Shown here one piece after another: positions 37,159 through 45,289 of a stretch of DNA of 64,000 nt. Source of the stretch: Selenihalanaerobacter shriftii (GTDB lineage Bacteria > Bacillota > Halanaerobiia > Halobacteroidales > Acetohalobiaceae). Position numbers and translations under genes: made by a program. Position 1 is the first letter of the stretch. Each line of letters opens with the position of its first letter. The notes under the pieces are model-generated. The model was not told where the DNA came from. It ran no database searches and was given only the letters and a program-made list of their open reading frames with translations. The stretch lies in assembly GCF_900167185.1 (NCBI RefSeq), contig NZ_FUWM01000005.1, positions 1 to 64,000 of the forward strand, read 5' to 3'.

Positions 37159-37950
37159 ATGAATCAGCAAGAAATTCTCAATCTTCAGTTATGGCAATTA
37201 ATTATTGCTTATTCTTTTATAATGGTTTTGTTAATAATCTTTAAAACTAGGGGATTCGATAAAGAACAGGAAATTATTTTATCAATGGTGCGAATGACTA
37301 TTCAGTTAGTCTTAGTAGGTTATGTGCTTTCTTATGTATTTGAGCAGAGTAATTATTTATTTACGTTAATAATAATTATTATTATGGAAGCTTTTGCTAT
37401 TAATAATATTTATCAACGGGTTCAGCAAAGAATCAGTTTAAAGTTTAAGAAAGTTATAGCTTTAGCGATGGTTATGGGAACTTTAGTTAGTATGATCTAT
37501 TTTATTATAATTGTTATTAATTTAAGACCTTGGTATGAGGCAAGGTATTTTATTCCTCTAGCTGGAATGTTAATTGGTAATTCAATGACCGGGATTTCCT
37601 TGGGAGTAGAGCGCTTGATTTCTGGAATAAAAGATAATAGAGATAAAATTGAGGCTACTTTGATGTTAGGAGCAACTCCTAAAAAAGCAACGCGAGAAGT
37701 CGTTAATGCTGCTTTTAATGCTGCTATTCTACCTACAATTAATTCGATGATGGGAATGGGAATTGTCTTTTTACCGGGGATGATGACCGGGCAGATTCTT
37801 TCAGGAAGTTCACCGATTACGGCAATAAAGTATCAGATAATTATTATGTTAGGGATTTTAGCTAGTGTTTCGTTAACGGTATTTATCTTAGTTAATTTAG
37901 GTTATAAGACCTTATTTAATGAAAGGGCACAGTTGGTTAGCGGCGAATAA
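37159..37950 (+). CDS. fetB: iron export ABC transporter permease FetB-like (UPF0014)
   Basis: 263 residues with about seven membrane helices. Family landmarks: RMTIQLVLVGYVL near 49-61, GMLIGNSMTGISLGVERL, GATPKKATREVV and FLPGMMTGQIL. It forms an exporter with FetA. The metal is inferred from E. coli FetAB. Confidence 0.9.
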   Translation: MNQQEILNLQLWQLIIAYSFIMVLLIIFKTRGFDKEQEIILSMVRMTIQLVLVGYVLSYVFEQSNYLFTLIIIIIMEAFAINNIYQRVQQRISLKFKKVIALAMVMGTLVSMIYFIIIVINLRPWYEARYFIPLAGMLIGNSMTGISLGVERLISGIKDNRDKIEATLMLGATPKKATREVVNAAFNAAILPTINSMMGMGIVFLPGMMTGQILSGSSPITAIKYQIIIMLGILASVSLTVFILVNLGYKTLFNERAQLVSGE

Positions 37951-37991
37951 TAGGTTTTAGTATAAAAAAGTTTAAAAATATGAAGGGATTT

Positions 37992-38046
37992 TTTACAAAA
38001 TAAAGAATATATATGTATAGTGTTACTAAAAATATATTTGTGTTAT
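37992..38046 (+). promoter_or_regulatory. promoter-operator module A (AhpD-like gene)
   Basis: TTTACA 37992-37997, 18-base spacer containing AAAGAATAT, TATAGT 38016-38021. GTGTTAC at 38020 and GTGTTAT at 38040 are direct repeats 20 bases apart. The same module stands before the nickel operon (38473) and the flavin-reductase gene (50015). Confidence 0.65.
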
Positions 38047-38065
38047 CAAAAAAGGAGGGATATCT

Positions 38066-38401
38066 TTGAAAGCAGATGAGGTTTTAGAAGGGTTAGTTAA
38101 AGGACAAGACGAATTAAAAGAAGAGATTCCTGAACAGATGAAGAAGTTTAAAGATTTTTCAAAGAGTGTTATGAAAGATGGTGCTTTATCTAAAAAACAG
38201 AAGAAATTAATTGCTTTAGGAGCAGCTTTAGCTAAGAGATGTGATTATTGTATTGTGAAGAATTTAAATGAAGCTATTGAACTAGAGGCTAGTAAAGAGG
38301 AAATTTTAGAAGCAGCTAGTGTAGTAATGTTGTTAGATGGTGGACCAGGCGTAGCTTATAGTACTTTCTTACTTGAAAAATATAATGAGCTTACAGAGTA
38401 G
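38066..38401 (+). CDS. AhpD/carboxymuconolactone decarboxylase-like protein
   Basis: 111 residues, all-helical CMD domain. The redox pair C59-x2-C62 (RCDYCIVKN) is kept, but the His usually found three or four positions after the second Cys is absent. AhpD-like proteins reduce peroxiredoxin partners, but many small family members have no assigned role. The start is TTG behind AAAGGAGGGA. It stands alone between a shared-type promoter and a terminator. Confidence 0.85.
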   Translation: MKADEVLEGLVKGQDELKEEIPEQMKKFKDFSKSVMKDGALSKKQKKLIALGAALAKRCDYCIVKNLNEAIELEASKEEILEAASVVMLLDGGPGVAYSTFLLEKYNELTE

Positions 38402-38411
38402 ATATCAATTA

Positions 38412-38452
38412 CTTCTTCCCTTTTCTCTATTGGGAGAAGGGGAGAATTTTTT
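38412..38452 (+). terminator. terminator after the AhpD-like gene
   Basis: A long imperfect stem (CTTCTTCCCTTTTCTC with GGGAGAAGGGGAGAA) is followed by a T run. Confidence 0.88.
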
Positions 38453-38472
38453 AAAAACAAAGAAGGTTTTTT

Positions 38473-38572
38473 TTAACAAATAAAGAATATATTTAATATA
38501 GATAATATTAAATATAAGTTTTGTGTTATTTTTTTGAGTATGTTGTGTTACTTTTTTAGTTAAAGGTGTTAT
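38473..38572 (+). promoter_or_regulatory. promoter-operator module B (nickel transporter operon)
   Basis: TTAACA 38473-38478, 18-base spacer with AAAGAATAT, TATAGA 38497-38502. Three direct repeats follow, GTGTTAT 38523, GTGTTAC 38545 and GTGTTAT 38566, about two helical turns apart. GTGTTAC is also the half-site I recall being reported for NikR in some anaerobes, there as an inverted repeat. Confidence 0.65.
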
Positions 38573-38643
38573 ATAATAAAAGGAGATATTTTAAAAGGGA
38601 AGTTAGGTTGAAAGTATTATTAAAATATTAGGGGGGAGTAAGA

Positions 38644-39435
38644 ATGAAGAAACGAATTTTAACGTTACTAATAACTTTGGTTTTAATAATGGGGATGACA
38701 GTAATAGCTTCAGCTCATTTTCAAATGATTTTACCATCTGATGATATGGTGTCACAAGGAGAAAATAGAAAGGTTAATTTAAATCTTCTTTTTACCCATC
38801 CAATGTCAGCTGCAGAGGTAATGGATATGGAACAGCCAAATAAGTTTGGTGTATTACACAAAAGAGAAAAGACTAATTTATTAGAAAGTTTAGAATATCA
38901 AGAAGTTATGGGAGGTAAGGCTTTTGAAGCATCATATAGAATAAAAGGATTTGGCGATTATATATTTTACTTAGAACCAGGGCCTTATTGGGAGCCGATG
39001 GAGAATAAATACATTACTCATTGTACTAAGGTAGTAGTTAATTCAATGGCGGTGACTACTGATTGGGATAGAGAAGTTGGTATGAAGGCAGAAATTGTTC
39101 CTTTAGTTAGACCATATGGGCTTTGGACTGGAAATAATTTTAGAGGGATTGTTAAGAAGAATGGGAAACCGGTTCCGTACGCTGAAATTGAAGTAGAATA
39201 TTTTAATCAAACTAGATTTCCTTCATTAAAGGGAGATAATTATGAAAGTGTTGAGGTACCAAATGATAACTTTATTACGCAAGTGATTAAAGCTGATAAG
39301 AATGGAGTTTTTTCTTATTCAATGCCGAAAGCTGGCTGGTGGGGATTTTCCGCTTTAATGGAAGGAAAAAAGATTAACGGAAAAGATCATGAACTAGGTG
39401 CTTTAATGTGGGTAAAGACTTATGATATGAAATAA
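38644..39435 (+). CDS. nikK: nickel transporter accessory protein NikK-like (DUF4198)
   Basis: 263 residues with a signal peptide (cleavage expected after ASA, residue 24) so that the mature protein would begin with His25 (HFQMILPS). The rest is beta-rich and extracytoplasmic, typical of DUF4198, ending with a Trp-rich segment. In NikKMLQO-type transporters NikK is the periplasmic partner that probably delivers the metal. First gene of the nik operon, with module B upstream and GGGGGGAG before the ATG. Confidence 0.78.
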   Translation: MKKRILTLLITLVLIMGMTVIASAHFQMILPSDDMVSQGENRKVNLNLLFTHPMSAAEVMDMEQPNKFGVLHKREKTNLLESLEYQEVMGGKAFEASYRIKGFGDYIFYLEPGPYWEPMENKYITHCTKVVVNSMAVTTDWDREVGMKAEIVPLVRPYGLWTGNNFRGIVKKNGKPVPYAEIEVEYFNQTRFPSLKGDNYESVEVPNDNFITQVIKADKNGVFSYSMPKAGWWGFSALMEGKKINGKDHELGALMWVKTYDMK

Positions 39436-39538
39436 ATCAATTGAAAGTGAAGAGTGCTAGAAAGATGATATATATTTCTTTCAGCATGTATTCTGTCTAA
39501 ATAATGTATATAAATCAATTTTAAGAAGGTGTGGTATT

Positions 39539-40147
39539 ATGCATATTTCAGAAGGAGTACTTTCTGCACCAGTTTTAATTTCTGGTGGAGCAGTTACATT
39601 AGCAGGAATGACTATAGGTTTAAAACAGATTAAGGATAAAGATATTCCTAAAACTGCTATAGTTTCAGCAGCTTTATTTGTAGCGTCACTTATTCATGTA
39701 CCTGTAGGTCCAACTAATATACATTTGATTTTAAATGGAATTGCTGGGATTTTATTAGGTTGGCGGGTATTTCCCGCTTTCTTTATAGCATTCTTTCTCC
39801 AAGGAATACTTTTTCAATTCGGAGGAATTACTACTTTAGGAGTAAATGTAGTTATCATGGCATTACCAGCTGTAATTTGTTATTATCTATTTAAGATTTT
39901 ACTTAAGATTAGTAATGAAGATAATTTAGTTAGTTTAGGAATTATATCTTTTATTTGTGGGGCTTTAGCTGTGGTTTTGGCTGCATTATTAATGGCTGTG
40001 TCATTGATTTTTACTGAAGAATCTTTTTTAACAATGACTAAAATGGCTATTATATCTGAGTCTCCATTGATGATCATTGAAGGAATTGTAAGTGCATTCT
40101 GTTTGATTTTTATTAAAAAGGTTAAACCTGAAATTTTGAGAGGATGA
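39539..40147 (+). CDS. nikM: nickel/cobalt ECF transporter S-component NikM-like (CbiM family)
   Basis: 202 residues with about six membrane helices. The mature start MHISEG is characteristic: Met1-His2 and a later His (PTNIHLILNG) bind Ni2+ or Co2+ in this family. The companions NikK and NikL, and not CbiN, argue for nickel. Its stop overlaps a possible start of the next gene. Confidence 0.88.
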   Translation: MHISEGVLSAPVLISGGAVTLAGMTIGLKQIKDKDIPKTAIVSAALFVASLIHVPVGPTNIHLILNGIAGILLGWRVFPAFFIAFFLQGILFQFGGITTLGVNVVIMALPAVICYYLFKILLKISNEDNLVSLGIISFICGALAVVLAALLMAVSLIFTEESFLTMTKMAIISESPLMIIEGIVSAFCLIFIKKVKPEILRG

Positions 40148-40155
40148 TAATAGAT

Positions 40156-40806
40156 ATGAAAAATTATAAATCTGTTAATTTGTTTAGCCTGATTTTAATG
40201 GTTGTTATAATGATTACTTTAATAGCTATGCCTGTCTATGCTCATAGGGTTGTAGCATATGCTTATATCAGTGGAGATAGTATAGTAGTTGAAGCAGCTT
40301 TTGGTAATGGTGCTCCTATCAATGAGGGATTGGTGGAGGTGTATGGTCCCAAAGGTAAATTGCTGTTAGAAGGAAAGACTGATGCTAAGGGAGTATATAA
40401 ATTTAAAATTCCCCAAAAGTCTGATTTGAAAATCGTAGTAGGTAGTAAAATGGGACATCAGGCTCAATATAGTATAAAAAAAGAAGAGCTCCCAGAAATA
40501 GATGTTCAAAACTCTACTGAAACAGAATTATCTAATCAAAATTCAATAAATGAAGAATCATCTGTAACCGATATTAATAATACTCACGATGAATCTACTA
40601 AAGTGGACAAAGGTAAATTTATTAGCAAAGAAGAATTTCGTTCTATTCTTCAAGATGAATTGGCTAAACAAGTAGCGCCATTAAATAAAAAAATAACTCA
40701 ACTACAACGAAAAAAAGGACCGGGTATTACTGAAATTTTAGGAGGGATTGGTTATATATTTGGTTTAATGGGAGTTGTATTTTATTTTAAAGCGAAAGGG
40801 GAGTAG
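40156..40806 (+). CDS. nikL: nickel transporter accessory protein NikL-like
   Basis: 216 residues from ATG 40156 (ATG 40144 would add four residues but abuts its ribosome binding site). Signal peptide to VYA29, mature N-terminus His30 (HRVVAYAY), a small beta domain with transthyretin-like features, a hydrophilic Ser/Asn/Glu-rich linker, and one C-terminal membrane helix (about 190-210). This architecture is that of NikL, which takes the place of CbiN in some nickel ECF importers. Confidence 0.75.
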   Translation: MKNYKSVNLFSLILMVVIMITLIAMPVYAHRVVAYAYISGDSIVVEAAFGNGAPINEGLVEVYGPKGKLLLEGKTDAKGVYKFKIPQKSDLKIVVGSKMGHQAQYSIKKEELPEIDVQNSTETELSNQNSINEESSVTDINNTHDESTKVDKGKFISKEEFRSILQDELAKQVAPLNKKITQLQRKKGPGITEILGGIGYIFGLMGVVFYFKAKGE

Positions 40807-40811
40807 ATGGT

Positions 40812-41573
40812 ATGTTTAATGAGAAGTTTGCAAATGGATCTACTTGGGTTCATGAATTAGACCCACGTTTAAAAATTATAATAACTATGTTGTTGGCTAC
40901 AATTGCTGCAGTAGGAAGTAATATTTCAATGTTATTACAAATTTTTCTTTTGGCATCTTTCTTTTTAGTATCTGCTAGGTTAGATGTTAAACAAGTTTTA
41001 AAACGTTTGTTGATTATTAATACCTTTATATTCTTTATGTGGTTATTTATACCTTTTACTTATCCAGGAGAAGGTTTGTTTCAAATAGGTCCTTTGACTG
41101 CTTCTTGGGCTGGTATTATGTATGCAATAAGGATAACAATTAGATCAAATGCGATCATGATTATAGTAATTTCTTTACTGTCTACTTCTACTATAGCTTC
41201 ATTAATGCATGCACTAAAATGTCTTTATGTACCTGAAAAGCTAATTTATTTATTCTTTTTTGTTTATAGATATATATATGTAGTAGGTAATGAATTAAAA
41301 AGTCTTCAGAATGCTATGAAAGTCAGAGGGTTTAAACCAGAAACTAGTTTACATTGTTATAAGTCTTATGCTTATTTAGTAGGAATGTTAATTATAAAGA
41401 GTTATGAACGTTCAATACGAGTTTATAGGGCTATGTTAGCTCGGGGATTTAAGGGGAAATTATATATTCAAGATGATTTTAAGATATCTCCTCGAGACAT
41501 AGTGGTTTTAGCTGGTACTTTAGTTTGTTTAAGTTGGTTCGTAGTATTAGAGCAGGGGATTATTTCAATTTAG
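40812..41573 (+). CDS. nikQ: nickel/cobalt ECF transporter membrane coupling protein NikQ-like (CbiQ family)
   Basis: 253 residues with about five membrane helices. The coupling motifs with the A-R-G pattern are present (AMKVRGF near 165 and AMLARGFKG near 205), which dock onto the ATPases. The expected ATPase gene (nikO/cbiO) does not follow; the next element is a cobalamin riboswitch. The transporter must borrow an ATPase from elsewhere. Confidence 0.88.
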   Translation: MFNEKFANGSTWVHELDPRLKIIITMLLATIAAVGSNISMLLQIFLLASFFLVSARLDVKQVLKRLLIINTFIFFMWLFIPFTYPGEGLFQIGPLTASWAGIMYAIRITIRSNAIMIIVISLLSTSTIASLMHALKCLYVPEKLIYLFFFVYRYIYVVGNELKSLQNAMKVRGFKPETSLHCYKSYAYLVGMLIIKSYERSIRVYRAMLARGFKGKLYIQDDFKISPRDIVVLAGTLVCLSWFVVLEQGIISI

Positions 41574-41677
41574 TTTTTTATTATTAAGCAGGACTTTTTT
41601 GGAATTTATAGAATATCATACATTGAAGGATAATAAATTAATATTTAGCATGAATTATTAAAATTTAATATCGTAAT

Positions 41678-41911
41678 AGTTAGGTGCCTTTCTAAGTAGC
41701 TTTGAAAGGAGAATAGGGAATCAGGTGAGAATCCTGAACGGGCCCGCCACTGTGACTGGTAAAAAAGCAATTGACAATTAAAAGTTAAGAGCTAAAAGTC
41801 AAAAGTAGATTAATAGTTAATTGCTAAAGGATGATAAGACCACTTGGATATTTAAGTGTTCAGGGAAGGTTAAGTTTCTTACAGCCAGAAGTCAGGAGAC
41901 CTGCCTAACTG
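41678..41911 (+). promoter_or_regulatory. cobalamin riboswitch 2 (before btuFCD-btuB-tonB)
   Basis: Landmarks: AGTTAGGTGCC (41678-41688), GAATAGGGAATCAGGTG, ACGGGCCCGCCACTGTGA (41738-41755), CAGGGAAGG, and GTCAGGAGACCTGCC. P1 pairs 41678-41684 with 41904-41910. A peripheral stem is enlarged by about 65 bases of repeat-like sequence (41762-41826). A terminator follows. Confidence 0.95.
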
Positions 41912-41969
41912 TTAAACCTACTGAATCTTCGGTAACAAGAGGGTAGGTGATTAGTATCTAGCTAATTAT

Positions 41970-42003
41970 CCCTAATCTTGGTTATCGAGGTTAGGTTTTT
42001 TTA
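41970..42003 (+). terminator. riboswitch 2 terminator
   Basis: CCTAATCTT pairs imperfectly with GAGGTTAGG and is followed by seven T, 26 bases before the btuF start codon. Confidence 0.75.
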
Positions 42004-42028
42004 TTTTGATTTGAAAGGGGCGACAGAA

Positions 42029-42949
42029 ATGAAATATAAGAAGAATTTAATTTTAGTACTAACGTTGTTAATTTTATTCACTGGAAGCACTCTTATTAAA
42101 GCTGCAAGTTACCCTATAAAGATTACTGATGATTTAGGTAGGCAGGTTTTAATTAAAGATAAGCCTCATAGAATTATTTCTTTAGCACCAAGTTATACTG
42201 AAACATTATTTACTTTAGGTTCAGAAAAAGAATTAGTAGGAGTGACTAAGTATGCTGACTATCCACAAGCTGCTATTAAAATTCAGAAAGTAGGCACAAT
42301 TAAAGAGCCTAATTTAGAAAAAATAATTCAATTAAAACCAGATTTAGTTTTAGCAGCTGAAATCACACCTGAAAGAATAATAAATCGATTGGATCAATTA
42401 GGAATCAAGGTTATTGGTTTAGGTCCACAGAATATTAATGAAATTATTGAGACTATAGAGATTATCGGTAGAGCAACTGGACAGTGGCAGGAAGCCAATG
42501 ATTTAACTACTGATATGAAGAATAGAGTTACACGAGTGCAAAAATTAATAAAGAAACATTTGGAAAAGGAGCAAAGACCAAAAGTGTTTTATGAACTTTG
42601 GAATAATCCATTATATACAGCAGGGCCAGATACATTTATTGATAATTTAATTTATTTAGCTGGAGGAATAAATATTGCTCAGAATGCACTAGGAAAATGG
42701 CCTCAATATAATACTGAAGTTTTATTAGCTCAGAATCCCGATGTTTATTTTATTGCTAATCGTGATGAAGATATTAATAAAAAGAAACAAGAGATTGAAA
42801 GTAGAGATAACTTCAAAAACATTGCAGCAATCAAAAATAATAAAATTTACTTCTTTAATCCTGATATAGTTCATAGAGCTGGGCCTCGAATAGTTATTGC
42901 TTTAGAGAAGATGGCTAAGGCGATACATCCTAAAAAATCGTTAAAGTAA
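42029..42949 (+). CDS. btuF: cobalamin-binding ABC transporter protein BtuF-like
   Basis: 306 residues from ATG 42029; GAAAGGGG lies 8 bases upstream, while an in-frame GTG/ATG region at 41978 would start inside the terminator. Signal peptide MKYKKNLILVLTLLILFTGS, then a class III binding fold beginning HRIISLAPSYTETLFTLG. Binds corrinoid in the periplasm. The riboswitch and the btuB-like receptor support B12 over heme or siderophore. Confidence 0.9.
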   Translation: MKYKKNLILVLTLLILFTGSTLIKAASYPIKITDDLGRQVLIKDKPHRIISLAPSYTETLFTLGSEKELVGVTKYADYPQAAIKIQKVGTIKEPNLEKIIQLKPDLVLAAEITPERIINRLDQLGIKVIGLGPQNINEIIETIEIIGRATGQWQEANDLTTDMKNRVTRVQKLIKKHLEKEQRPKVFYELWNNPLYTAGPDTFIDNLIYLAGGINIAQNALGKWPQYNTEVLLAQNPDVYFIANRDEDINKKKQEIESRDNFKNIAAIKNNKIYFFNPDIVHRAGPRIVIALEKMAKAIHPKKSLK

Positions 42950-42963
42950 GAGAGTTGATAAAT

Positions 42964-43998
42964 ATGTTAGAGCAGAAGATGAAATGGAGAGGAATTGTTT
43001 TAGGTTTAATTATTTGTTTATTTCTAATTATAGTAATGGCTACTGGATTAGGGGCGGTTAATATTCCATTTTCTGAAGTAGCTGAAGTTTTAATAAATAA
43101 AGTGCAATTTTTAGATAATGGAGGGCAAGCAGGCGTTAATCAGACTATTATCTTTAAGATTAGATTACCAAGAGTCTTATTAGCAGGATTAGTAGGATTA
43201 GCATTAGCTACTTCGGGGACTGTTTTTCAAGCTTTATTGAAGAACCCAATGGCTGACCCTTATATTATAGGTATTTCTTCTGGAGCTTCATTAGGAGCCG
43301 CTTTAGGAATGATTTTAGATTTAGGAGCTAATTTTTTAGGACTAAATATAATTCCTATATTTGCTTTTGTAGGTGCTTTAATTACTACATTTATTGTTTA
43401 TAATTTAGCTAAAGTTGGACAGAAGGTTTCAGTAGCGACTCTATTATTAGCAGGAGTAGCAATGGGTTCTTTCTTATCTGCTATTGTGTCATTATTGATG
43501 GTCTTTAATGATGAGAATATGCACCAGATTGTCTATTGGATTATGGGAAGCTTGGCTTCAAAAGGTTGGGCAGATGTAAAAATGGTATGGATTTATGTTT
43601 TAGTTGGTTATATTATAGTACATATTTTAGCTAAAGACTTAAATATTATGCTATTAGGTGAAGAGGCAGCACAGAGTTTAGGTATTGAAGTAGAAAAGAT
43701 GAAGAGGATTATATTAATTGTTGGTGCATTGCTAGCTGGTGCAGCTGTAGCCGGGAGTGGAGTAATAGGGTTTATAGGTTTAATTATTCCCCATATTGTG
43801 AGGCTGTTAGTGGGGCCAGATCATAGGATTTTAATTCCTAGTTCAGCTTTAGTAGGTGCAATCTTTCTAATATTAACTGATACTTTAGCAAGAACAGTAA
43901 TTGCACCTACTGAAATTCCTGTAGGAATTATAACATCATTATTGGGTGGACCGTTCTTTATTTATCTATTGAATCAGAAGAAGACTACAGGGTTTTAG
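42964..43998 (+). CDS. btuC: cobalamin ABC transporter permease BtuC-like (FecCD family)
   Basis: 344 residues with about ten membrane helices. Motifs PRVLLAGLVGLALATSG, NPMADPYIIGISSGAS and GFIGLIIPHIVRLLVGPDHR are diagnostic of FecCD permeases. ATG 42964 preferred over TTG 42955 from its spacing to GAGAG. Works with BtuF and BtuD encoded on either side. Confidence 0.92.
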   Translation: MLEQKMKWRGIVLGLIICLFLIIVMATGLGAVNIPFSEVAEVLINKVQFLDNGGQAGVNQTIIFKIRLPRVLLAGLVGLALATSGTVFQALLKNPMADPYIIGISSGASLGAALGMILDLGANFLGLNIIPIFAFVGALITTFIVYNLAKVGQKVSVATLLLAGVAMGSFLSAIVSLLMVFNDENMHQIVYWIMGSLASKGWADVKMVWIYVLVGYIIVHILAKDLNIMLLGEEAAQSLGIEVEKMKRIILIVGALLAGAAVAGSGVIGFIGLIIPHIVRLLVGPDHRILIPSSALVGAIFLILTDTLARTVIAPTEIPVGIITSLLGGPFFIYLLNQKKTTGF

Positions 43999-44011
43999 GA
44001 GGAAAGTAAAA

Positions 44012-45289
44012 ATGGCAATTAAACTTGCAGTTGATAATTTAAGTTATAAATATGATCAATTAAAGATTTTGGATAAAGTTAATTTTGCTATAAAAGAAGG
44101 AGAATTCATAGGATTAATCGGTCCTAATGGTTCTGGTAAGTCTACTCTATTAAAGAATGTCAATTCTATTCTGAAACCTGATGATGGTAAAGTATATTTA
44201 GATAACTTTGATTTACAAGAATTGAGGAAGAAAAAATTGGCTAAGAAATTAGCTGTTGTACCCCAAAATACTAATGTGAGCTTTGATTTTACAGTTAAAG
44301 AGGTAGTATTGATGGGACGGGCGCCTTATATTGGCAGGTTTAAAGGTGAGACAGAAGAGGATTACATGATAGCAAAGGAAGCAATGAAGCTAACTAATAC
44401 TCTTCAGTTAGCTGATAGACCGATTAATCAGTTGAGTGGAGGAGAGCGACAACGGGTAATCATAGCTCGGAGTTTGGCTCAAGAGCCAGAAGTTTTATTA
44501 TTAGATGAACCTACTTCTAATTTAGATATAAATTATCAATTAGAGATTATGAATCTTTTAAAAGAACTTAATCGAAAGCAAGAATTAACAATTTTAATTG
44601 TAATTCATGATTTAAATTTAGCGTCTGAATATTGTGATAAGCTACTTTTATTGAATGAAGGTAATATTTATAAATTTGGCACACCAGAAGAAGTGATTAC
44701 TACTGAGAATATTGAAAAGGTTTATGGCTCTAAGGTGATAGTAAAGAAGCATTATCCAAGTAATAAGCCTTATGTAACTATTCTCGAAAATAATTATATA
44801 CCTACAGAAAAGTTAGACCACAAGGTTCATGTAATCTGTGGTGGTGGAACAGGAAGGGAATTAATTGGTGATTTAGTTGAACAAGGTTATCAGGTTAGTT
44901 GTGGTGTAGTCAATGAACATGATTCAGATTGGGAGGTTGCTAAATCTTTTGATGTTGAGATTATAGATGAAGAGCCTTTTGCTGCTATTAGCCAAGATAG
45001 TTATCAAGCTAATTTAGATAGGATAAAGAAGGTAAATACAGTAGTATTAACTGAGATTCCTTTTGGTTCAGGGAATTTACTAAATCTAAAAGCTGCTCTT
45101 TGGGCAGTTGAAAATGACAAAAAGGTTATAATTATTAATCAGCAAAAGTTATCTAATAGAGATTATACTGGAGGAAAAGGGAAGAGCTTATTTAAGGAGA
45201 TACTTAAAAGAGGGGGAATAGAAGTTAATGATTCATATGGAGTTTTAGATAAAATTAATCAATATAAAGATATAGAGGGGGAAGAGTAA
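44012..45289 (+). CDS. btuD: cobalamin ABC transporter ATPase BtuD-like with extra C-terminal domain
   Basis: 425 residues. The first 255 form a FepC/BtuD-type ATPase: Walker A GPNGSGKST (37-45), signature LSGGERQR (141-148), Walker B LLLDEPTSN (162-170). Residues about 271-425 form a separate domain starting HVICGGGTGRELIGDLVEQG, with GVVNEHDSDWEVA and TEIPFGSGNLLNLKAAL, resembling a nucleotide-binding Rossmann domain of unknown role. BtuD is normally about 250 residues. The stop and the btuB start share one base (TAATG), so translation is coupled. Confidence 0.88.
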   Translation: MAIKLAVDNLSYKYDQLKILDKVNFAIKEGEFIGLIGPNGSGKSTLLKNVNSILKPDDGKVYLDNFDLQELRKKKLAKKLAVVPQNTNVSFDFTVKEVVLMGRAPYIGRFKGETEEDYMIAKEAMKLTNTLQLADRPINQLSGGERQRVIIARSLAQEPEVLLLDEPTSNLDINYQLEIMNLLKELNRKQELTILIVIHDLNLASEYCDKLLLLNEGNIYKFGTPEEVITTENIEKVYGSKVIVKKHYPSNKPYVTILENNYIPTEKLDHKVHVICGGGTGRELIGDLVEQGYQVSCGVVNEHDSDWEVAKSFDVEIIDEEPFAAISQDSYQANLDRIKKVNTVVLTEIPFGSGNLLNLKAALWAVENDKKVIIINQQKLSNRDYTGGKGKSLFKEILKRGGIEVNDSYGVLDKINQYKDIEGEE

